Positions 10,537 to 18,510 of a stretch of 64,000 nucleotides of DNA are shown here, in pieces (the first letter of the stretch is position 1; every line of letters starts with the position of its first letter). The stretch spans positions 62,001 through 126,000 of the forward strand of contig NZ_AQUR01000100.1 of assembly GCF_000372525.1 (NCBI RefSeq), given 5' to 3'. This DNA comes from Cupriavidus neocaledonicus. Lineage in GTDB: Bacteria > Pseudomonadota > Gammaproteobacteria > Burkholderiales > Burkholderiaceae. A model generated the notes under the pieces. The model did not search any database. It was not told the origin of the DNA and saw nothing but the letters and a program-made list of their open reading frames with translations. Position numbers and translations under genes: made by a program.

Positions 10537-11574
10537 TCAGAATTTGTGCTGGATGCCGACGCCCACCGTGGTCACGGTGTCGCCGGACTTGTGCGAGTTG
10601 GGATCCTCGCGATCGAAGAAGACGTAGGGCATGGTGCGCTTGCTCAGGCTGTAGCCGTAGCCGGCCTGCACCTTGCTGAGCCGGCCCTGCGGGTCGCGTT
10701 GCACCGCGCGCTGCATGTAGTTGACGGTGAGCTTGTGCGCGCCGTACGGCACCGAGAAGCCGACCAGCCAGTACGGCACGTCGGTGCGCGTGGTCGCAGT
10801 GCCGGCGTAGCGGTCGCGCCCGACGATGCCGTAGAGGTTGACTACGGTGAAGTCATACGAAGCCAGCGCCTGCACCTTGTCGCGGAAATCGTTGGCCACC
10901 AGGCCGCCGCTCTTGGCATCGCGCGAATAGCCCAGGCCTGCGGCGAACTTGCCGGCGGCGTAGTTCAGGCCCAGGTCGAACTGGCGGAAATCATCCTCGG
11001 CCTGCACCGGCGATCTGGCGTTCGGCGTGGCCGGGTCCGGCCCCGCCAGGTTCATGCGCGCCCGCACCGAGAAGCCGCCGAAGCTCGGCGTCATGTAGCC
11101 GAGCGCATTCGACACGCGATTGCGCGCGTTCAGCACCCGGGTGCCGATCGCGGTGGCGCCCGCATCGTGGATGGCGAAGTCGATGTTCTGCGTCACCTGC
11201 GAATAGATCGGCGAGCCCACGATCGTGGCCGAATCCAGCCGGCCCAGCGCGATCGCGCCGAAGCCGCCCTGCAGGCCGACGAAGGCATTGCGGAACTGCG
11301 GGTTGGTGGCGACGCCGTTGTCGGCGCCGAAGCCCTGCTCCAGGCCGAATGCCGCGCGCAGGCCGCCGCCCAGCTCTTCGCTGCCGCGCAGGCCCCAGCG
11401 CGAGGCGTTGTCCGTCATCTGCGTGCCCCCGCCATCGGGCCCCTTCTGGTATTCGATGTCGGTGTCGATGCGGCCGTACAGCGTCACCGTGGCGTCGGCC
11501 GCGGCCGACAGCAGCGCCAGCGCGCCGCCGAGGCAGGCGCGTGCGAGCGGGCGCCGGGTGTGGATACCGTTCAT
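10537..11574 (-). CDS. Gram-negative porin (trimeric, OmpC/Omp32-like)
   Basis: Outer-membrane porin precursor of 345 residues. A signal peptide (about 1-28, ending AAADA) precedes the mature start TVTLYGRIDTDIEY, a classic betaproteobacterial porin beginning. It has alternating beta-strand sequence throughout and terminates in Phe (GVGIQHKF), the BamA-recognised C-terminal signature. The start at 11574 is supported by AGGAGA 8 nt upstream. It lies between the ATPase genes of a peptide ABC transporter (173 bp upstream) and the amidohydrolase (2 bp downstream), all on the same strand, so it likely supplies outer-membrane entry for the same solute. Confidence 0.92.
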   Translation of the reverse strand: MNGIHTRRPLARACLGGALALLSAAADATVTLYGRIDTDIEYQKGPDGGGTQMTDNASRWGLRGSEELGGGLRAAFGLEQGFGADNGVATNPQFRNAFVGLQGGFGAIALGRLDSATIVGSPIYSQVTQNIDFAIHDAGATAIGTRVLNARNRVSNALGYMTPSFGGFSVRARMNLAGPDPATPNARSPVQAEDDFRQFDLGLNYAAGKFAAGLGYSRDAKSGGLVANDFRDKVQALASYDFTVVNLYGIVGRDRYAGTATTRTDVPYWLVGFSVPYGAHKLTVNYMQRAVQRDPQGRLSKVQAGYGYSLSKRTMPYVFFDREDPNSHKSGDTVTTVGVGIQHKF

Positions 11575-11669
11575 GCTGTTGCTCTCCTGTCGTGGTCTGT
11601 CATGCAAGAAATCCCCCCTCTGTGGTCCGACTGCCGCGTGGTCTGCCCGCGCAGCGCGCACGCACCCGC

Positions 11670-11715
11670 CCATCCCGCGCGGGCGGGATGGAACCTTCGA
11701 TCGGGTTCGATCGGG
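11670..11715. promoter_or_regulatory. Hairpin and tandem repeat upstream of porin
   Basis: In the 173-bp gap between the ABC ATPase and the porin lies a perfect 9-bp inverted repeat (CCATCCCGC 11670-11678, GCGGGATGG 11683-11691). On its upstream side is a 10-nt tandem repeat (TTCGATCGGG at 11696-11705 and 11706-11715). There is no T run on the transcribed strand, so it is not a canonical terminator. It could be an RNA-stability element or operator that adjusts porin level relative to the transporter. Confidence 0.4.
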
Positions 11716-11747
11716 AGCGTGAGCGGGCCGCGCCGGGCGGCGGCTAG

Positions 11748-12707
11748 CTAGTCATTCAGGTGGCAGGCGGACAGGCGTCCACCGATATCGCGCAGCAGCG
11801 GCACCTGCGTCATGCAGCGCGCGCTCGCGTGCGGGCAGCGCGGATGGAAGGCGCAGCCACCGGGCGGCGCCAGCGGGCTGGGCAGTTCGCCGCGGATGGG
11901 TTGGTGCGCGGGCGGACTGGCGCCCAGGCGCGGCGCGTCGGCCAGCAACGCGCGGGTATAGGGATGGTTGGGCGCGGCGAACACCTCGCGCGCGGGGCCG
12001 CTTTCGACAATGCGGCCCAGGTACATGATCACCACGCGGTCCGACATATGCTCCACCACCGCCAGGTTGTGGCTGATGAAGACATAGGTCAGCGCGTGCT
12101 CGCGCCGCAGCTGCATGAACAGGTTGATGATCTGCGCCTGCACCGAGACATCGAGCGCCGACACGGCCTCGTCGCAGATCAGCAGGCGCGGGCGCAGCGC
12201 CAGCGCGCGCGCGATCGCCACGCGCTGGCGCTGGCCGCCGGAGAACTCGTGCGGATAGCGCTCGGCATAGCCGCGATCGAGCCCCACTTGCTGGAGCAGC
12301 TCGCCGGCGGCCGCGGCGGCACGCGAGCGCTTGACCAGCCCGTGGTAGACCGCGCCCTCGGTAATGGCCTGGCCGATGCGCAGGCGCGGGTTCAGCGACG
12401 CATAGGGATTCTGGAACACCATCTGCACCGCCCGGTGATAGGCGGCCGAAGCGAGGTCGGTGCGCTGGCCTTGCCACGCGATCTCGCCGCCCGTCTGCGG
12501 CAGCAGGCCGGCCAGTATGCGCCCCAGCGTGGACTTGCCGCAGCCCGACTCGCCCACCACGCCCAGCACCTCGCCCTGGCGCACCTGCAGCGAGACATCG
12601 TTGACGGCATGCACCGCCTGCGCCGGCTTGCCGGCCATGCGCGCGAGCAGGCCGGGCTTGAGCAGAAAGCGTTTCTGCAGGTTGTGCGCTTCGAGCATGA
12701 CCGTCAT
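11748..12707 (-). CDS. Peptide-type ABC transporter ATPase (DppF/OppF-like)
   Basis: Cytoplasmic ATPase subunit of 319 residues. Walker A is GESGCGKST, the ABC signature is SGGQRQR, Walker B is LLICDEAVSALD, and the H-loop is FISHNLAV. The C-terminal oligopeptide/dipeptide-specific extension has the Cys-containing CAFHPRCPHASARC cluster typical of OppF/DppF. The start [14 protein letters not shown] at 12707 overlaps the stop of the partner ATPase by 4 bp (ATGA). It pairs with the gene at 12704-13666 to energise the two permeases. Confidence 0.93.
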   Translation of the reverse strand: MTVMLEAHNLQKRFLLKPGLLARMAGKPAQAVHAVNDVSLQVRQGEVLGVVGESGCGKSTLGRILAGLLPQTGGEIAWQGQRTDLASAAYHRAVQMVFQNPYASLNPRLRIGQAITEGAVYHGLVKRSRAAAAAGELLQQVGLDRGYAERYPHEFSGGQRQRVAIARALALRPRLLICDEAVSALDVSVQAQIINLFMQLRREHALTYVFISHNLAVVEHMSDRVVIMYLGRIVESGPAREVFAAPNHPYTRALLADAPRLGASPPAHQPIRGELPSPLAPPGGCAFHPRCPHASARCMTQVPLLRDIGGRLSACHLND

Positions 12708-13666
12708 GCCGCCTCCAGGGGATAAAAGCAGCGCAGCGTGCGGCCGCGCACAGTGGTTTCGACAGGGACCTGGGCGCACGCGGGACGCGCGCGCGGACAG
12801 CGCGGCGCGAAGGCGCAGCCCGGCGGCAGCGCGGCCAGCGCGGGAGTCGCGCCCGGAATCGCGCGCAGCGTGGCGCCGCGCATTGCGGGCGTTGGCAGCG
12901 AATCGAGCAGGCCGCGCGTGTACGGATGCAGCGGCCGGCTGATCAGTTCTGCAACGGGACCCTGCTCCACCACCCGGCCCGCGTACATCACGCAGACCCG
13001 GTCGACCAGGTCCTTGACCACGGCAAGGTCGTGGCTGATCCAGATCGCGGCGGCGCCGGTCTCGCGCACCAGTTGCTTCATCTCGTAGAGGATCTGCGCC
13101 TGGATGGTGACGTCGAGCGCGGTGGTGGGCTCGTCGGCGATGATCAGGTCGGGCCGGTTGATCAGCGCATTGGCGATCGCCACGCGCTGGCGCATGCCGC
13201 CGGACAGCTCGTGCGGATAGGCGCGCATGCGCTCCCGCGGCGCCGGGATGCCGACCCGCGCCAGCGCATCGACCGCCTGCGCATGCGCCTGTGCGCGGGT
13301 GCGGCGGTGGTGCACCAGCACGGTCTCGGCAAGCTGGTCGCCCACGCGCATCACGGGGTTCAGCGACATCATCGGGTCCTGGAACACCATCGCGACGCGG
13401 TCGCCGCGCAGCGCCTGCCACTGGCGCGGCGAGCACGCCAGCAGCTCCTGCCCCTTGAAGCGCACCGAGCCGCCGGTGACGCGCCCGGGCGGGTCCAGCA
13501 GGTTCATCAGCGAGAACGCCGTCACCGACTTGCCCGAGCCGGACTCGCCCACGATCCCCAGGATCTCGCCCGGCTCCAGTGAGAACGACACGCCGTCGAC
13601 CGCCTTCACCGCGCCGTGCGCGAACGCGAAGCTGGTGCTCAGGCCGGAAACTTCCAGTAGTGCCAT
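12704..13666 (-). CDS. Peptide-type ABC transporter ATPase (DppD/OppD-like)
   Basis: ATPase subunit of 320 residues. Walker A is GESGSGKS, the signature is SGGMRQR, Walker B is [13 protein letters not shown], and the switch His lies in WISHDLAV. The C-terminal [14 protein letters not shown] is the Fe-S-binding-like cluster found in OppD/DppD ATPases. Starts 10 bp after the DppC-like permease stop and overlaps the second ATPase by 4 bp. Confidence 0.93.
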   Translation of the reverse strand: MALLEVSGLSTSFAFAHGAVKAVDGVSFSLEPGEILGIVGESGSGKSVTAFSLMNLLDPPGRVTGGSVRFKGQELLACSPRQWQALRGDRVAMVFQDPMMSLNPVMRVGDQLAETVLVHHRRTRAQAHAQAVDALARVGIPAPRERMRAYPHELSGGMRQRVAIANALINRPDLIIADEPTTALDVTIQAQILYEMKQLVRETGAAAIWISHDLAVVKDLVDRVCVMYAGRVVEQGPVAELISRPLHPYTRGLLDSLPTPAMRGATLRAIPGATPALAALPPGCAFAPRCPRARPACAQVPVETTVRGRTLRCFYPLEAA

Positions 13667-13676
13667 GCCGGGCTCC

Positions 13677-14624
13677 TTATGCTTCCAGCCGCGGGTTGAG
13701 CACGCGGCGCAGGCGGTCGCCCACCAGGTTGATCGAGCCGATCAGCAGCACCAGCGCCACGCCCGGGAACACGCTGATCCAGTACTTGTTCGACAGCATG
13801 TATTCGAAGCCGTTGGCGATCAGCATGCCCAGCGACGGCTGCGTGCGCGGCAGGCCGATGCCGAGGAAGCTCATGGTGGCCTCGAGCGTGATCGCATGCG
13901 CGATCTGCAGCGTGCCGGTCACCACCAGCGGCGCCATGCAGTTTGGCAGGATATGGCGGAACATCACGCGCAGCGCCGGCAGCCCCTGTCCCAGCGCGGC
14001 CTCGACATACTCCTTGCGCCGCTCCACCTGCGCCGCGCCGCGCACGGTGCGGGCAAAGTAAGCCCATTGCACGATCACCAGCGCCAGCAGGGTCTTGTCG
14101 ACACCCTGCCCCAGCACCGCCAACAGGATCAGCGCCACCAGCACCGCCGGCAGGCTCAGCTGCAGGTCGACCACGCGCATGATGGCCGCATCGACCACCC
14201 CGCCGAAGTAGGCCGCGGCCAGCCCCACCGCGCTGCCCGCCACCAGCGCCACCACCGCGCTGATCACGCCCACGCCCACGCTGATGCGGATGCCGTAGAA
14301 GATGGCGCTGAGCAGGTCGCGCCCGGCGCCGTCGGTGCCGAGCCAGTAGTGCGCCTGGCCTTCATAGCCGGTGCTGCCGGGCGGCAGCTCGGAATCGATC
14401 ACCGACACCGTGGCAAGGTCATAGGGGTTCTGCGGGCTGAGCGCATGGGCCAGCACGGCCACCAGCAGCAGCACCAGCAACAATGCCAGCGCGGCGGCGG
14501 CGACGCGATTGGCGCAGAAGCGCCGCAGCAGCGCAGGCCGCGCCGGCGGCGCGGCGGCTGGCGCCGGCGCGAGCGAGGGGAGCGCGGGCACGGCTTCATC
14601 GTTTTCGGATAGAGGCAGGGACAT
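13677..14624 (-). CDS. Peptide-type ABC transporter permease (DppC/OppC-like)
   Basis: Inner-membrane permease of 315 residues. A Pro/Ala-rich cytoplasmic N-terminus (1-35) leads into the first span (about 42-62), followed by the OppC-type periplasmic stretch ending WLGTDGAGRDLLSAIFYG and five further spans. The EAA loop that docks the ATPase is YVEAALGQGLPALRVMFRHILPN near residue 200. The start MSLPLSENDEAVP at 14624 is preferred to the long frame reaching 14855, which overlaps the DppB-like gene and has no membrane character. Confidence 0.92.
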   Translation of the reverse strand: MSLPLSENDEAVPALPSLAPAPAAAPPARPALLRRFCANRVAAAALALLLVLLLVAVLAHALSPQNPYDLATVSVIDSELPPGSTGYEGQAHYWLGTDGAGRDLLSAIFYGIRISVGVGVISAVVALVAGSAVGLAAAYFGGVVDAAIMRVVDLQLSLPAVLVALILLAVLGQGVDKTLLALVIVQWAYFARTVRGAAQVERRKEYVEAALGQGLPALRVMFRHILPNCMAPLVVTGTLQIAHAITLEATMSFLGIGLPRTQPSLGMLIANGFEYMLSNKYWISVFPGVALVLLIGSINLVGDRLRRVLNPRLEA

Positions 14625-14689
14625 CGGTTGGGTCTCGGTCTTCGTTATTCGGTCTTCGATGGCGCGGAATGGACGCGGCGGGCGGCGGA

Positions 14690-15661
14690 CTAGGCCGCCT
14701 TGTGCCGCAGGCGCGGGTCGAGCACCACGTACAGCAGGTCGACCACCAGGTTCAGCACCACGAACAGCAGCAGCGTGACCAGCAGGTACGCCACCACCAC
14801 CGGGCGGTCCAGCGCCAGCACGGAATCGATGATCAGCTTGCCCATGCCGGGCCACGAGAACACCGACTCGGTCACCACCGAGAAGGCGATCAGGTGGCCG
14901 AACTCCAGCCCGACCACGGTCACGATCGGGATCAGCACATTGGGCACCACGTGGCGCAGCACCAGCCGCGCGCCGCCCACGCCCTTGGCGCGCGCAAACT
15001 TGATGTACTCCTGCCCCGCCACCTCGCGCGTGCCGGCCTCGGTCAGCCGCGCCACCAGCGAGATCTTGAACAGCGACAAGGTCAGTGCCGGCAGCAGCAG
15101 GAAGCGGATGCCGTCCCAGCTGGTCACCGACAGCGGCACGCCCAGCACCGTGCTGACCGGCCCGCGACCGCCCGACGGCAGCCAGCCCAGGTTCACCGAG
15201 AACACCAGGATGCCGATCATGCCGATCCAGAAAGTGGGCATGATCACGCCGCCGAGCGAGGCCGCCATCAGCAGCCGCGCCAGCCGGCTGTGCGGCTTCA
15301 GGCCGGCATAGACGCCCATCGGGATGCCGATGCCGAGCGACAGCAGCAGCGCCGTCACCGCCAGTTCCAGCGTGGCCGGCACGCGGCTGACGATCAGCTC
15401 GATCGCGGGCCGGTTGTAGACGAAGGAGTCGCCGAGGTCGCCGCGCAGCGCGCCCGCGAGAAAGCGCAGGTACTGCTGCGGCACGGGCAGGTCCAGGCCG
15501 AGCGCGTGGCGCGCCTCGCTGATCTCCTGCTCGGTGGCGGTCGGGCTGACCAGCAGGTGCACCGGATCGCCGATCAGGTTGACCGCGCAGAACGTCAGCA
15601 CCGACATGATCCAGAGCACCGCGATGCTCTGCAGCAGCCGTTTCAGTAGGGTTTCAAGCAT
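14690..15661 (-). CDS. Peptide-type ABC transporter permease (DppB/OppB-like)
   Basis: Permease of 323 residues starting MLETLLKRLLQSIAVLWIMS, the usual DppB opening with its first membrane span at 9-30. Six spans in total. The EAA motif is EYIKFARAKGVGGARLVLRHVVPN near residue 220. It has the DppB-type ending (VDLLYVVLDPRLR). It lies 39 bp after the substrate-binding protein gene and 65 bp before the DppC-like gene. Together with DppC-like it forms the channel. Confidence 0.92.
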   Translation of the reverse strand: MLETLLKRLLQSIAVLWIMSVLTFCAVNLIGDPVHLLVSPTATEQEISEARHALGLDLPVPQQYLRFLAGALRGDLGDSFVYNRPAIELIVSRVPATLELAVTALLLSLGIGIPMGVYAGLKPHSRLARLLMAASLGGVIMPTFWIGMIGILVFSVNLGWLPSGGRGPVSTVLGVPLSVTSWDGIRFLLLPALTLSLFKISLVARLTEAGTREVAGQEYIKFARAKGVGGARLVLRHVVPNVLIPIVTVVGLEFGHLIAFSVVTESVFSWPGMGKLIIDSVLALDRPVVVAYLLVTLLLFVVLNLVVDLLYVVLDPRLRHKAA

Positions 15662-15700
15662 GGTAGGAAGCCGGTGGGAAGCGGATACGGGTTGGCGCGG

Positions 15701-17329
15701 TCAGCGTCGCGGCGCGGCCGGCGGCGCCGGGCGGATGTTGCCGGCATAGGTGAAACCGTCGCTGCGCGGCTGCACCACGAGGCCGTCGCGATAGGCCCAG
15801 GCGGCACGCAGGTGATGCAGCGGGACGATGCCGGCGTCGGCCGCCAGCCGTTCCGCCGCGCCCTGCTGCGCCAGTTCGCGCGGGGCCGGCGCCATGGTGC
15901 GCATGGCCTGCCCGATCAGCGCGTCGACGGCCGCGTTGGCATAGCCGCTGCGGTTGTTGGCGCCCAGGCCGGCGGCCTTGTCCTGCGCATGCGCCACCGC
16001 CACCAGCGGCTCGAGCGAATCGCCGCTGACCGCGCCGATGCCGAGCAGGAAGGCGCTGAACTCGGGCTTGCCGCCGGCGCCGCCCGAGGTGGCGCGGGTG
16101 ATATAGACCGAATACGGCAGCGTGCGCACCTCGGTGCGGATGCCGGCGCGGGTCAGCATCTGGCCGACCGCCTCGCAGGTCTTGGCGTCGTTCAGGTAGC
16201 GGTCGTTGGGGCAATGCAGCGTCAGGCGGAAGCCCTGCGGATAGCCGGCCTGCGCCAGCAGCCAGCGCGCCCGCTCGACGTCGGCGCGCGGCGCCGGCAC
16301 CGCCGGGGCGAAGCCGAAAAAGCCCTGCGGCACCATCTGCCCGGCCGGCACGGAATCGCCCTTGGTCACGCGCGCCGCGATCAGGTCGCGGTCGATCGCC
16401 AGGCTGATCGCCTGCCGCACCCGCACGTCGCGCAACGGATTGGCCGCCAGCGGCTGGCCCGCATGGTCCTGCACATAGGGCGAGACCGCGCGGGCCTGGT
16501 CCAGCTGCAGGTAGTTCAGCATGTACGAGGTCGCGGAGACGACGCGGATGCGGCCGTTGGTACGCGCAAAGGCCTCGGCAATGCTCGCCGACGAGGCGTC
16601 GATCACGTCGACCAGTCCGGACAGCAGCGCCGAGGCCCGCGCCGGCTCCTTCGGGATGAACTGGAACACCACCCGCTGCCACGGCTGCGGCCCGCCCCAG
16701 TAGCCCGGATTGCGCGACAGCGTCAGCTGCTGGCCATGCTCCCACGCCACCAGCCGGTACGGGCCGGTGCCGATGGCGGCGCTGCCATGGGCGAAATCGG
16801 CCTCGCGCACGCCCGCGCCCAGCGAGCGCGGCAGCATCGCCACCATGCCCAGGTTCTGCGGCAGCACCGGGTTGGGCGAGCGCGTGCGCACACGCAGCGT
16901 CAGCGGCCCGGTGACCTCGACCGCCGCCACCGACTTCAGGTAGGTGCGGAAGGTGCGCGCGCCCGGCAGCTTCAGCGCGCGCTCGATCGAGTAGCGCGCA
17001 TCCTCGGCGGTAAACGGCTCGCCATTGCTGAAGCGCACGCCGGGACGCAGCTGGAACTCCCAGGTGCGGTCGTCCAGCTGGCGCCAGCCGGTGGCCAGCA
17101 GCGGCACGGGGCGCAGCGCGTTGTCCAGGCCGACCAGGGTTTCGTAGACATGGCCCCACAGGTTGCGTCCGGCGGCGTCGAGCACATGGGGATCGGCGGC
17201 GCTGATCTCGGCCTTGTAGCCGATGCGCAGGTCGGCTGCGTGAGCGGTGCTCGCGCCGGCAAGCAGCGCCGCGCTGGCCAAGGCAGCGGCGGCAAGGCGC
17301 GACGCCAGGTTGACGACGGGTCTGGGCAT
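15701..17329 (-). CDS. ABC transporter substrate-binding protein, family 5
   Basis: Periplasmic binding protein of the peptide/nickel family (SBP_bac_5), 542 residues from the chosen ATG. The signal peptide (about 1-32) ends ASTAHA, before ADLRIGYKAEI. Typical family segments are GRNLWGHVYETLVGLD near residue 55 and FTAEDARYSIERAL near 106. The ligand may be a peptide, opine or other oligomer; it cannot be read from sequence. An in-frame ATG at 17356 would add nine residues; neither start has a strong ribosome site, so the start is uncertain. First gene of the operon that runs through the permeases, ATPases, porin and amidohydrolase. Confidence 0.9.
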   Translation of the reverse strand: MPRPVVNLASRLAAAALASAALLAGASTAHAADLRIGYKAEISAADPHVLDAAGRNLWGHVYETLVGLDNALRPVPLLATGWRQLDDRTWEFQLRPGVRFSNGEPFTAEDARYSIERALKLPGARTFRTYLKSVAAVEVTGPLTLRVRTRSPNPVLPQNLGMVAMLPRSLGAGVREADFAHGSAAIGTGPYRLVAWEHGQQLTLSRNPGYWGGPQPWQRVVFQFIPKEPARASALLSGLVDVIDASSASIAEAFARTNGRIRVVSATSYMLNYLQLDQARAVSPYVQDHAGQPLAANPLRDVRVRQAISLAIDRDLIAARVTKGDSVPAGQMVPQGFFGFAPAVPAPRADVERARWLLAQAGYPQGFRLTLHCPNDRYLNDAKTCEAVGQMLTRAGIRTEVRTLPYSVYITRATSGGAGGKPEFSAFLLGIGAVSGDSLEPLVAVAHAQDKAAGLGANNRSGYANAAVDALIGQAMRTMAPAPRELAQQGAAERLAADAGIVPLHHLRAAWAYRDGLVVQPRSDGFTYAGNIRPAPPAAPRR

Positions 17330-17369
17330 GGTGGGGTGGTTCGCTTCCCGATACATTGTTTCATTCAGT

Positions 17370-17382
17370 GATACCGTGTATC
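17370..17382. promoter_or_regulatory. Candidate operator before the transporter operon
   Basis: A perfect 13-bp inverted repeat, GATAC-CGT-GTATC, lies 40 bp before the chosen start of the binding-protein gene. A further CGATAC half-site lies at 17349-17354. The IclR-family regulator gene sits just upstream, so this is a reasonable binding site for it, but no binding motif is known to me for this protein. Confidence 0.4.
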
Positions 17383-17443
17383 GAAGGATAAGACATCGAG
17401 GCCGTTCCCGATAAGCAGGGTTTACCCCCGAGACGCCCTTCAG

Positions 17444-17470
17444 GCAAAAAAACGGCGCCGAAGCGCCGTT
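17444..17470 (-). terminator. Rho-independent terminator of the iclR-type gene
   Basis: An 8-bp perfect stem (AACGGCGC 17451-17458, GCGCCGTT 17463-17470) with a CGAA loop is followed on the minus strand by seven T. It lies 42 bp past the stop of the IclR-family gene and separates it from the transporter operon. Confidence 0.85.
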
Positions 17471-17511
17471 TGGGACGGGAAGTGCGCGGGACGTGGCCGC
17501 GCGGTACCGGC

Positions 17512-18270
17512 TCAGCTGCCCGCGTAGCCGAGTGCCCGCGACAGGCTGGCGGCCTCCGCCACCACCATCGCCACATGGCTGTCCAGCGCCTGCTGCGAGG
17601 TGCGGCTGGCCGGGCTGGCAATGCTCAGCGATGCCACCGCCGCGCCGCTGTGGTCGCGCAGCGGCGCGGCGGCCGAGACCGCGTCGGCATCGCGCTCGCC
17701 CACCGAGACCGCATAGCCGGCGGCTCGGATCGCCGCCAGTTCGTCGCGCAGCGCCTGTGGCTCGATGATGGTCTTGGCGGTGAAGCGTTCCAGCTGCTGC
17801 GCCAGCACGGCCTCCAGCACCTCGGGTGCGGCGAAGGCCAGCAGCAGCTTGCCGGAGGCCCCCACATGCAGCGGCCGCCGGTTGCCGATCTCGGTATGCA
17901 CGCGCACCGACTGCGTCGACTCATGCCGCGCCACGCAGACCGACTCGAGCCCGTCGCGCACGCGCACGATCACGTTTTCGCCGCAGGCCGCGCCGATCGC
18001 CGCCAGCCGCGGACCCACCAGCTTGACCAGGTCGAACTGTTCACGCGCGGCGTTGCCCACCAGCAGCGCGTTGTAGCTGAGCTTGTAAACCGCCGCCGGC
18101 GACTCGCGCGCGATCAGGCCGCGGTGTTCGAGCGTGGTCAGCAGCCGGAACGCGCGCGCCTTGGTCAGTCCGGCGCGCCGTGCCAGCTCGGTCACGCCCA
18201 GCGATGGGTGTTCGGCCACCAGCATCAGCAGGCCCAGGGCCTCGTCCACCGCTTCAACGATGTAGGTCAT
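17512..18270 (-). CDS. IclR-family transcriptional regulator
   Basis: Regulator of 252 residues. An N-terminal winged helix-turn-helix (about 8-70, with LGVTELARRAGLTKARAFRL as the recognition region) is followed by the IclR effector domain (about 80-245; GASGKLLLAFAAPEV and the AAPLRDHSGAAVASLSIA signature). The start MTYIVEAVDEAL at 18270 has AAGGAT just upstream. The same-strand transporter operon lies downstream, past a terminator; a thiolase-like/DUF35 pair is divergent. IclR proteins usually control adjacent catabolic genes and respond to a small carboxylate, so either neighbour is a likely target. Confidence 0.9.
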   Translation of the reverse strand: MTYIVEAVDEALGLLMLVAEHPSLGVTELARRAGLTKARAFRLLTTLEHRGLIARESPAAVYKLSYNALLVGNAAREQFDLVKLVGPRLAAIGAACGENVIVRVRDGLESVCVARHESTQSVRVHTEIGNRRPLHVGASGKLLLAFAAPEVLEAVLAQQLERFTAKTIIEPQALRDELAAIRAAGYAVSVGERDADAVSAAAPLRDHSGAAVASLSIASPASRTSQQALDSHVAMVVAEAASLSRALGYAGS

Positions 18271-18384
18271 CGATCCTTTTCGTCCAGATTCAGGAATATC
18301 CAGCGCAGATTGTAGCGGTGGCCGCAATCGTTCGCGCTGCAAGTGCCTAGCGCCTGGCCTGGACGGCAGCATCCCCGCCCCGCA

Positions 18385-18415
18385 CCGAATACACCCTTCG
18401 GCACTTCCGAATACA
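18385..18415. promoter_or_regulatory. Candidate operator between iclR-type gene and thiolase-like gene
   Basis: Two copies of CCGAATACA (18385-18393 and 18407-18415) are spaced exactly 22 bp start to start, about two helical turns. They lie in the 240-bp divergent gap between the regulator and the thiolase-like gene. The helical phasing and location suggest a regulator-binding site acting on one or both promoters. Confidence 0.45.
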
Positions 18416-18510
18416 ACGCAGCGGGCAAGCTACGCAATACTCTCGGGATCGCCGTGCCAGCATCGCCCCGCCCTCGCGCTGGCACCACCTGACGCACCGA
18501 AGGAGAACAG

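Noticed and set aside
11748-13436. Single 562-codon minus-strand frame spanning both ABC ATPases
   Set aside because: Only its second half is protein-like; the first half is a shifted reading of the DppD-like gene. The true start is the ATG at 12707.
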